Of a stretch of DNA of 64,000 nt, positions 25,301 through 37,300 are shown piece after piece. Both the position numbers and the translations under genes were made by a program. Position 1 is the stretch's first letter; every line of letters begins with the position of its first letter. The notes under the pieces are model-generated. The model did not search any database. It was not told where the DNA came from and saw only the letters and a list, made by a program, of their open reading frames with translations. This DNA comes from Prunella strophiata (taxonomy: Eukaryota; Chordata; Aves; Passeriformes; Prunellidae): the NCBI GenBank assembly GCA_036583965.1, contig JAZBQD010000062.1:62001-126000 (forward strand), read 5' to 3'.

Positions 25301-28300
25301 CTAAAACAGAAGTGCTGGACCAGGTAATGTGTGTAGTCCTCAAGCATTGTTCTTCCCAGCCAGCTGCATTGGGACCAATTGGCTTGATTCTCATAATGCA
25401 TCAAGCTGAGAACTGTAGTTGGGAAGAGCTTCGTGATCTCTGTTGGATTTAGCTGTGCCAGTTGAGGTAATTAGAAGTAGTTGTAATCTCTTTAATCTCT
25501 GCTGCTAAATCCAATAAGAATCATGATCTGAATCACACAGAAATTATTTTATTTGTAAGTGTGCATTTTCCATTTATTTAAAATAGTAGAAAAATACCAA
25601 TTCCTTTAAAATTCTTTCAAGTAAATGTAAAAAGAAAGTATTTAAAAAAGAAATGTACTTAATTATTTTTTAAGCTGTTTTGGGGTGATGGGAGGATTAA
25701 CCATGTAGTTTCAGTATAAAGAGTAAGAAATTAATTTCTGAGCACATGGACAGTGATAAAAATACTGTGATTAGTACCTGCTTAACACAGATATTTCTGT
25801 TCAACATTTAACAAAATGGATTCTGGTACAGACTAGGCTGACTAGGGCTCTTAAGCGACTAGGGCTCTTAAGCACTTACTTTGGAAAACTGTACATTTCT
25901 GAAGAAGCATAAGGTATCTCTAGTTAATACAGAGCTAATCTACATTTGCTTCCAGATTCCTTTACAAAGTGAAGAATAAATAAATAAATAAATGATCATA
26001 GAATCTAATTTACTAAACGCTCATGCATTCAAATAAATATTTCTAAGGAAGCGGTATAGATGTGGCAAATTTATTTTGCTTGTTTCCCTTATTAGAAAAT
26101 AAATATATTTGCCTCATTTCCATTCAGCTTTTAAATACCATGAGTTTAAAAACCAAAACAGTTATTCTTAAACAAAAGTGTCCTAATTTGTTATGTCATT
26201 ACTGACATATTTTGTTGTATTTTTGTGGGCTTGTATCCCTTTTTAAAATAAATTAATGGAGGCTGTAACTTCTGAGGTTATTTGGCCTTATGTATTAATT
26301 TGTTTTTCAAAACTGTCTAAAAATCAGGGAAATAAATTTGAAAGATATTTCAGGCTCTTGGTTTTGGGTTTTTTTTTTACCCTCAACAGTTTATTTTCTA
26401 TAGAATTGTTTAAAAGTTTAACCTGATCTTAAAAACTTAAAACCTAGAAAGGAGTATCTTTTCAAAAGACTATCTGAAAATACAAGCAAATTTTCAGGAT
26501 TCTGTCTGTAGAGGTAGACATTTCTTCATTCTTGAATAAAATAAATGAACAGATCTTTGTGGCATGGACCTGATCAACTAGATTTTGTATTTAACATTAA
26601 ACATTATGTTGTTGAGGGACCAAAGTATTCTGGAAATAATGCTGCTAACTTTATAGTTTATATATGTATGTAATTAAGTTTTTTGAACTAAAATAGTTTA
26701 TTTAACTGAAATTTTTCAATTGAATCCTTAAGCAATGTTTGAGCAAATGAATAATGAATAATTGCAATTATTTCAGTAAGGTGAACCATGTGCTTAAAGT
26801 TTAGAATTGTATTTAAGTACATTTCTGAACTTGACTCCCTGTCAGTTTAGTTATATGCATATGCATAACTCATTTCCTATCTAAAAGGGCTAAATGTCTT
26901 AGGCATCTCTTATCTGGTTGTGTATTGAATTGGCTGTATGTAAGTGCATTCTTAAATTAGGCATATGCTTATGTATATTATTGACTAAGGATCTAAATTA
27001 CAATGCAGATGTACCACTTTAGGAGCCATTAAATTTACTTGAGCCATGTCTGTTGATCCTGTAGAAACCTCTATGAATATCCAGTTAATTGCAAGATACT
27101 GGCTCAGCAATCATTTGAAAATGCTTAAGTATTTTGTTTTTCAGAAGAACTGGTATATAACTGTATGCCTAATTTGCACACACAGTTGTTGGAACTGTAT
27201 ATTTGGAAGCCTGTTAGTTAGCTACATAGTAGGCAGGATGTGAGGCAAGGTACCTGATTCTTATGAGCAGTCTGGCAAATCAAGTACACCTCTCATTTCA
27301 TGCCTGACTTCAAAATGAGACCTGTTAAGAGTGCTCAGCATTGTGATGATGACTCAGATTTATGCATGTTTTTATAAAAGCCCTGGAAGACATAATAGCA
27401 CAGTTAATTCTTAATTGTTAATAATTTTCCTATTTTTCTCCTTTAGATAGCAAAATAAAGTGGTTTGTTACATGTTAAGGAGCAAGGTGCCTCAAAACTT
27501 AAATAAAATAACTAAATAGAAGGTGTGAGAAAAAAGAAGAGTACTGTTGTTTTATCTTTTCTAATCCACTCATGCTTTATATAAATTAATTTTCATTTAT
27601 ACTTGTTTTGTTCTTTATATCTCCAACTCTAACCGAGTCCTTGCTGCAGATCTGTAGAACAGGTTTGCAACTTTTGTCTTTTTATTTATTTTTTAAGTAG
27701 TATGATTCCTGTGGGGTTTGTTTTCACAAATATAGCTAAAATTGCACAGTGTTTTGAAAATAATATAATAATTTGGGTTTTGAGAACAATATTTATAATA
27801 ATTTTAAAATTCGGAAGTTAAGGGCTTTATAGTTAAAACACATACAGTTTGAACCAAAGCAGTAAAAGCCACTGGCACAGTATTTGTATATACTTTGACT
27901 TTTAAAACAATCTTTAAACAAAAGCATTTACATTATTAAAGTGCATGGGGTAATATCAAAGGGCTCAGATGGGTAGCATATATACAGTTACTCCAGTAAT
28001 TTTGAATAAATCATAGATAACTAATGTAATTAGCACGTCTTTTCTTTATTTTTTCAGTTCAGTGTTTAATATTTGTACCAGTTTAAATGCCTTTGTATTT
28101 CAAATTTAAAACATACGTTTAATTGCATTTGTAATTAACTATTACATCTTTTGATTTTTGAAGATTTTTATTATTTATTTAGCAGTCTAATTGTAACTAA
28201 CTTTGAATGAAATCTGTGTTTAGTTCAGATTAGATATTGCTTAAACTTTTTGCATGACAGGGAAAATATAATATGGTTGAAATAGTAGGAAATATAGGAA

Positions 28301-31300
28301 AATATAGCTTGCCTAGCTGATCAGTTATGATTCTCTTCAATTTCAGTAAATTTAAAGCTAATTTATCAAAATTTTAGATAAACTGAGGTGACCTGGAATG
28401 TAAGACAGTACAAATATAAATTTTTCAGCCCTCCCTCCACTCCCAACTTCATTTGTAGTATGTCTTGTGTGGAGTCACAGTAGAGACTTTTTTATTTTTA
28501 TTTATTTTTACATCAAAAGTAGGTAACACCAGAGGGTGAAAAAGCTCATGAATTTCAGTTAACACACTTTGTTTCTTTCATTTTTTAACTGATTTGGTTA
28601 TTTGCCATTTCTGGGGATTAAACTTTAAAAAAATGTTCTTCTTTTCTGTATCTGATGTTCTGTGTGCTATTAGTGATGCAGCCAACACGAACGGTTGTCA
28701 TGTGTAAAACAGCTTTCGATCACCGTGAAAACACCGCCCCGGAAAGCGTCCATGCTTGATATCGTTTGGTTCATGAACATTAAGTTTCCAGTACAGGTGA
28801 CCCATAGCTCCAAGTGTTAAATAATTGTGTACATTATTCAGTTTTTAAAATAATAATCCATTAATGACATTGCTAGTCTTTGAAGTTCTGCTCACTTTTG
28901 TTTTTCCTAGTAGACGCAGGGTAAAAGGAAATACTTAAGTTCATATCTCTTTGTAAGGATCTGGTAAATAGATTCATTCTTATTTATTACTTTTTTAAAT
29001 GCAAGGGTAATTGTAAAATCATAGAAAGAGTAACATCTGTGTAGTGTTCCAACTCTGTGTAACGTTTCCTTTGCTTCTTCAGGTAAAATCCCAGATGAAG
29101 CCAAAGCCCTTTCTCTATTGGCACCTGCTCCTACTATGACAAGTCTGATGCCTGGTGCAGGGTTGCTTCCTATACCTACACCAACCCCTTTAACTACAGT
29201 AAGTAAAATTCAGTCTCTATTTGATTTCTGGTTTTCCTTTATACTCAGTAGCCTTTCTGTATTCAGAGAACAAGAACTATCTGATCTGTGGATGTTGTCT
29301 TCTCATATGCTAGATCAGTGAGGATTTACATGTGGTGCCAAGAAGGTAGATCACAAGATGTCCATGCACTACCTTTCCTGGGTGTTTCTTTCAGATTCTC
29401 GGTTTGCAAAATAGTGGGTAAATACTGGGTTTGGTTGTGTTCATTTTAGTTGTTGTCCCTTCACTATACCCATTAATTTGATCCAATAGCAATGCTATCC
29501 ACCTCCTAATAAATTATTAAAAGATTATAGTTAAATTGAAAGAGTTCATAATATTAAAATGCTGCAATAGGATGTTTTTGCAATAGGATACTTTGACCCT
29601 GGTGGAAGCTGAGGTAAGCCTGACTAGAAATGAGTGGAAGAAACATTCCTTTGTGACTGGCCCAGAGGCTCCGTGCAGTTTGGGCATAGACTTCCTCCAA
29701 AGTGGGTATTTCAAAGACCCAGAGGGACTTGGGTGGTCATTTGGGATAGCTGCTGTGGAGACAGAGAGCATTAAGCCACTGAACACCTTGCCTGGACTAT
29801 CAGAGAACCCATCTGCAGTAAGCCTTCTGAAGGGGGAAGAGCAACAAGTACCAATTGCCACCTCGACAGTGCACCGCCAGCAGTACCGGACAACTCAAGA
29901 TGCTGTGATTCCCATCCACAAGATGATCCGTGAGCTGGAGAGCTAAGGGTTGGTCAGCAAGGCCTACTCACCCTTCAACAGTCCCATTTGGCCTGTACAC
30001 AAATCTGAAGGAGAATGGAGATTGACTGTGAACTATCATGGCTTGAATGAAGTGACTCCACCATTGAGCGCTGCTGTGCCAGACATGTTGGAGCTCCAGT
30101 AAGAGCTGGAGTCCAAGGCAGTGAAATTGTATGCCACTATTGACATTGCCAATGCGTTTTTCTCCATTCCTCTGGCAGCAGAGTGCAGGCCTCAGTTTGC
30201 CTTCACCTGGAGGGGCATGCAATACACCTGGAACCAACTGTCCTAGGAGTGGAAACACAGCCCCACCATCTGCCATGGATTGATCCAGACTGCACTAGAA
30301 AAGGGTGAGGCTCCAGAACATCTGCAGTACATTGATGACATCATTGTGTAGGGGAACATGGCAGCAGAAGTGTTTGAGAAAGGAGAGAAAATAATCCAGA
30401 TTCTCCTGAAAGCCGGTTTCATCATCAAGAAGAGCAAAGTCAAGGGACCTGCTTGAGAGGTCCAGTTCCTGGGAGTAAAGTAGCAAGATGAATGGCATCA
30501 GATTCCCACCAATGTCATCAGTAAGATCACATCAATGTCTTGACTGCCCAACAAAAAGGAAACACAAGCTTTTTAGGTGCCATAGGCTTTTGGAGAATGC
30601 ATATTCTTGAGTACAGCCAGACTGTGAGCCCTCTCTACCTAGTCACCTGCAAAAAGAACAATTTCCACTGGAGCCCTGAGCAGCAACAAGCCTTCGCCCA
30701 GATCAAGCAAGAAATTGCTCATGCAGTAACCCTTGGCCTGGTCAGGACAGGACTGGAAGTGAAGAATGTGCTCTACTCCACAGCCGGGAGCCATGGTTTG
30801 TCTCGGAGCCTTTGGCAGAAGGTGCCTAGCAAGACTTGGGGTTGACCACTTGGATTCTGGAGCCAAAGTTACAGAGGGGCCAAAGCCAACTACATTCCAA
30901 CAGAGAACGAAATCTTGGCTGCCTATGAAGGAGTCCAAGCTGCTTCAGAGGTAATAGGCACTGAAGCACAACTCCTCCTAGCACCCCGACTACTGGTGCT
31001 GGGGTGGATGTTTAAAGCAAAGGTTCCCTCTACCCACCACACCACCAATGCCACATGGAGCAAGTGGATTGCTCTCATCACACAGTGCACCTGTATCAGA
31101 AAACTGAAGTACCTTGGGATCTTGAAAATAATTACAAATTGGCCTGAAGGTGAAAACTTTGGTCTCACTGATGAAGAGGAGCAAGAACAAGTGACACGTG
31201 CTGAGGAAGCTCCACCATACAACCAACTGCCAGCAGAAGAAACATGCCACGCTCTTTTCACTGACAGTTCCTGTCATGTTGTAGAGATGAAACAAAGGTG

Positions 31301-34300
31301 GAAAGCAGCCATATGAAGCCCCACGCGACAGGTTGCAGAAGTTACTGAAGGAGAAGGTGGATTGAGCCAACTTGCCAGACAAAGCCATTCAGCTGGCCTT
31401 CAGGTGGGCTTTTGGGATTGCTGTAGAGACAGAAGACATTAGACAATTGAACACCTTGCCTGGTCTCTCAGAGGACCCTTCTGTGGTAAGACTTCTGAGT
31501 GTTGGGGCAACGCAGCAGAGGAATTTTTTGAGAAAGGGGAGAAAATAATCCAAATCCTCCTGAAGTCCAATTTTGCCATAAAGCACAGTAAGGTCAAGGG
31601 ACCTGCCCAGGAAATTAAGTTCCTGGGGGTAAAATGGGAAGACAGGCACAGACAGATTCCAACAGAGGTGATCAATAAGATAGCTGCTATTTCTCCACTG
31701 ACCAGCAAGAAGCAAACACAGGCTTTCCTAGGCATCGTGGGTTTTTGGAGGAGGCATGTCCCAGAGTTCAACAAGATTTTAAGCCCTCTCTACCTTGTGA
31801 CATGAAAGAAAAATTATTTCAAGTGGGACTCTGTACAACAGTAAGCCTTTGAACTAATTGAATAGGAGATTCCTCATGCAGTGGTCTTTGGGCCAATCAG
31901 GACAGGACAGGATGTGAAAAATGAGCTCTACACCACAGTCAGGGAGAATGGTCCTTCCTGAAGCCTCTGGCAGAATGTACCTGGAGAGACTTGAGTATCA
32001 TCTCTCAGGTTCTGGAGTTGGGGATTCAAAGGATCTGAGCCCAGCTACACCCCAAATGAAAAAGAGGTTCTTGTAGCCTATGAAGGGGTTCAAGCTGTCT
32101 CAGAAGTGATTGGCACTGAAGCACAGCTTCTTCTGGCACCCCAGCTACCAGCGCTAGGATGTTTAAAGGGAAAGTCCCTGCAAAACATCATGCCGCTTAT
32201 ACGACATGGAGTAAGTGGATTGGTCTCATCCCACAGCAAGCTTGTATAGGAAATCTGAATCGCCCTGGGATCTTGGAAGTCATCATGAACTGTCCTACAT
32301 GTGAGAGTTTTGGATTATGATCTGAAGAGGAAGAAGAGCAGGTGACATGTGCAGAGGAGGCCCCACCATATAACCAGCTACTGGAGAGTGAGAGATGATA
32401 CTCTCTCTTCACTGATGGATCTTGCCATATCATAGGGACCAGTAGGAAATGGAAAGCAGCTGTATGGAGCCCTACGTGGTGAGTCGCGGAAGCTACCAAG
32501 GTAGATGGAGTCACATTGCAGAGCTGAAAGCTGTCCAGTTGGCTTTAGACATTGCTGAATGAGAGAAGTGTCCAACACTCTACCTCTGCACTGACTTGTG
32601 GATGGTAGCAAATACTTTATGGGGGTGGCTGGAAAGATGGAAAAAGGCCAACTGGCAGCACAGAGGGAAACCCCTTTGTCTGCCAAAGTGTGGCAAGACA
32701 TTGCTACCCAGGTGACCATGAAAGTCTGTCATGTGAATGCACATGCACCTAAGAGTCAGGCTCATGAGGAGCACCGCAACATTGAACAGGTGGATCAGGC
32801 TGCCCAAATCAATGTGTCACAGGTAGATCTGGACTGGCAACATAAGGGTGAGTTATTTCTAGCTCGGTGGGTCCATGATGCCTCATGTCATCAGAGAAGA
32901 GATGCAACGTGCAGGTGGGCTCGTGACTGAGGGGTGGACTTAAACACAGACACTATATCTCAGGTTATCAATGATTGTGAAACACGTGCTGTGATCAAGC
33001 AGGCCAAGCCGGTAAAGCCCCTGTGGTATTGGGAGCGGTGGTCTAAATATAAGTATGGGGAGGCCTGGCAGATAAATTACATCACACTGCTGCAAACCCG
33101 CCAAGGAAAGAGTTACATGCTTACAGTGGTAGAAGCAACCACTGGATGGCTGGAGACAACCCCATGTCTCATGCCACTGCCCAGAACATTTTTTGGGCTT
33201 TGAAAAGCAAGTCCTGTGGTGACATGGCACCCCTGAAAGAATTGAGGAAGACAGTGTGAATCATTTCACAAATAGCCTTATAAACATCTGGGCTAGACAA
33301 CACAATATTGAGTGGGTGTATTATATACCCTGTCATGCACCAGCCACTGGGAATGTCAAATGGTATAATGGACTGATAAAAACAACATTGAAGGCACTGG
33401 GTTGTTGGACCTTCAAGCAGTGGGATCTGCACTTATCAAAGGCTACGTGGTTAGTGAACACCAGATGTTCCACTAACTGAGCTGGCCCTGCACAATCAGG
33501 ATCCCTGCATACAGCAGGTGGAGATAAAGTCCCCGTGGTGCATATGAGAGGTATGCAAGGAAAGACAGTTTGGATTAATCCTGCCTTGAGGAAAGGCAAA
33601 CCCATCCATGGGATTATTTTTGCTCAAGGACCTGGTTACACTTGGTGGGCAATGCAGAGGGATGGGGAAACACGTTGTATACCTCAGGGGGATTTGACTT
33701 TGGGTGAGAATAGCCTATAATGTTGAATTGCATATGTAACACTGGTTGCTGAATGTCATTGTCACTGCATGTCGTAACTACCATGGGCAATGAGAATGGA
33801 CTGCTCCAGTTATATCAGTCATGGACCAAATGAATTCAATCCATATCAGTAGTCAGTGGCTACTGAAATAATAATTGTATTTGTAAATATTTATATGTAT
33901 ATATGTGTACAGGTGAAAGGTATTAATTTGGGCAGGAGTAGATGAAATGGAATAAGGGCTGGATAATGTCCTGGGTAACCCAAAATGTTATTGTATTACA
34001 CATCTATCTGTGCCCAGAATTGTTACTGTCTCTTTAATACCTGGCAGCTGAAAAATGGAATGGTAGGGCAGGGGCTGGGGGGTGCCCTGTGGGAGATCGA
34101 CGGGACGAGTCCTCGTTTGAGCAACAAGTCTTGTTTATTGATCTACAGCAACATACTTTTATACACTCGTTAATAAGGCTCATACATATTGCAAAAGCTG
34201 AGCTCCTCATTGGCTTAAGGCAGATGTCCAGCTCTCCCCCCGTAGTGGCACATTCTTTGAATACTTAGTAGTTTCTCAGCCTTGACTAGCTGCGGCCTCC

Positions 34301-37300
34301 TGCACCTCCTTAATGCTTGTTTAACTACTGTCTAATCATGGGTATTCTGTCTAGTGCCCTTTCTCAGCAAGCCAGGAGTTAACAAAACTCCCCACAGTGC
34401 CCCCAGATTTTTAGAAGTCAGAGCACTCAGGCAGAGCTCTCTCTTGTCTCTTGCCTCTCTTGCCTCTTGGCTTTTGCCATAGAGCTGAGGCAGCATGGAT
34501 AGAGGCTCCCCTTTAGGTTTCTTTTGGTCTTTTTTCTTTGAGGGGGGTGCTTTGGGTGTTTTTTTTTTTTTTTTTTTGAAAGGCTGTGTTTTGCAGTCCT
34601 GGGCTGCCCCAAGGTAAATTCTGGGAGTGCCTGACTACAGCTGCAGCATCACACTGAGAAGAACATAACAGCCCTGCTCCATATGGTCGCCCCAGCACAC
34701 CAGCAGCGCCCGGTCGAAATGGGAAGGCACGGAGTCTGAGTTACCCCAGCCAACTGCTTGCCATCTTCTGCCAAGAAGGCAGCAAAGTCCCTCCACAAGT
34801 TCTAGACATTGACCGAACTCCAGCCACTGGAGTGTGCCAGCTGCTTTTTGCCAATGGAGCTGCCACTACTGGTGGAGACATAGAGGGGATGGGCTACTGC
34901 CATCTTTGTCTCTCCACATGCGGTCATCTGCAGAGGGCATCATATTGGGAGGGGGGTGGGGGTGGTGTTACTCCTCCATTTTGAATTTCTCTTTGTTCCT
35001 GGGCAATCTGTGAGATTTCAGCAAGTTTGTAACTAGTGACTATTACTGTTATTTTCTGCCTGTTGCTATTTTGGGTTTTTTTAGTAAACTGTTATTTTTT
35101 CACTTGTATCTACTCCTATTCTTTTCTTATTGGTGGAAAGGGATTGGCTAAAACACTTAAGAGGAGGTAACTCATTTTGAAGTGTCCACCTCTTAAATTG
35201 TCCTAAATCAAGACACTGTACTTAAATGATTCCTCATCTGTCTCCTTGACCAGAAACATTATTCCCACTCTCATATTCTTAGCTGATACTGATCATCATC
35301 TAAAAGAAATGCCTTCTTCCTTCATCCTGGAGGAAGGAAGGAAAAGGAAGGAATTGGAACAGGCGGGAAGGACAAGCCAGGATGCCATTGGCTTTCTTGG
35401 CCACCTGGGCATGGGCTGGTTCATGTTCAGCCAGGCTCTTTGGACCAACATCCCCAGGTCCTTTTTTGCCAGGCAGCTTTCCAGCCACCCTTCCTCAAGG
35501 CAGTAGTGTTTCATGGGGTTGTTGTTGACCAAGTACCGTACTCAGCACTTCACCTCGATGAATCTCATACAGTCATTAAATCATTACGGTACTCCCGCTA
35601 ATCCATACATTTATCCCTCCCTCCCTTCCTTCCTTCCCACAGAGGTCACTATCCATTTTAAAGGTTGTGTCAAGAGCTGTTTTAAAGTGTGCAACTTATA
35701 TAATGAAACAGTGTATCCAATGTTGCCAGTTAGAGGTTTAGGCTACTTCTGTTTATGGATCATAACTGTCATTGTATGAGAGACATTTGATGACTTTGAA
35801 AATAATTTTTATTTTGCAAGAATGTTGGCGCTTTTTTCTCTTAAAATATGTGAAGTAATAGTTTAGGTATTTCATTAAAAAACTGCTTACTCAAATTTCC
35901 ACTGCATAATTGTTGGTAATGAACCCTAAATAATCATGGAATAATTTAGGTTAGAAAAGACCTCTAAGATCATCAAGTTCAACTGTAATTGTAACACTGA
36001 CAAGTCCACCACTAAACCATGTTCCCAAGCGCCATGTTTACACATCTTTTAAATAGCTCCACAGATGGTGACTCAACTGCTTCCCTGGGCAGCCTGTTCC
36101 ATTGCTTGACAAGCATTTGGTGAAGAAATGTTTTGTAATATTCAATCTAAACCTCCTCTGGTACAACTTGAGGCCATTTCCTCTCATCCTATCACTTGTT
36201 ACTTGAGAGAAGTGACTGACACCCACTTCACTACAACCTTCCTTCAGGTAGTTGTAGAGAGTGATGAGGACTCCCCTGAGCCTCCTTTTCTCCAGGCTAA
36301 ATAAGCTCAGTTGCCTCAGCTGCTCCTCATAAAGACTTGTGCTCTAACCCCTTCACCAGCTCTGTTGCTCTTTGGATGTGCTCCAGCATCTTGTCATGAG
36401 GGTCACGAACCTGAACACAGTATTAGAGGTGTGGCCTCACCAGTGCCAAGTACAGGGAAAGAATCACTTCCTAGTCCTGCTGGTCACACTATCGCTGATA
36501 CAAGCCAGGATGCCATTGGCTTTCTTGGCCACCTGGGCATGGGCTGGTTCATGTTCAGCCAGCTCTTGACCAACATCCCCAGGTCCTTTTTTGCCAGGCA
36601 GCTTTCCAGCCACCCTTCCTCAAGGCAGTAGTGTTTCATGGGGTTGTTGTGACCCAAGTACAGTACTCAGCACTTCACCTCGATGAATCTCATACAGTTG
36701 GCCTTGGCCCATCAATCCGGCCTATCCATATCCCTCTGTAGTACATTCCTACCCTCCAGCAGATCAACACTCCCACCCATCTTGGTGTTGTCAAATTTGC
36801 TAAGGATGCACTTGATCCCCTCATCCAGAGCATTGATGAAGATTGATATATTAAACAGGACTGGTGTAATAGTGGTGTTTAGAGACATTTGTTTCTAAAC
36901 TAACCATCTGTAGTCGTTTTGCAAAACCATGACACTATCTAAGGTAAATTCACTTTGTTTTTAATGTACATATTTAATAAATTATCTGTGAATTTTAGAA
37001 TATCAAAGAGGAAGTCAAGCTGTATAACTTTATTGGGTTGACCTTGGCAGGGCACCAGGTGCCCACCAAGCTGCTCTACCATTCCCCTTCCCAGCTGGAC
37101 AGGGGAGAGAAAATAAGAACTCGTAGGTCGAGATAAGGCAGTTTACTAAAGCAAAAGTGAAAGTTTGCATGTGAACAAGCAGAGAGAAAAAAAAATTTAT
37201 TCTCTACTTCCCATCAGTGAGCGATGTTCAGCTGCTTCCCAGAAAGCAGGGCTATAGCATGTGTAGTGGTTGCTCTGGAAGGCAAACATTGTAAATAATG

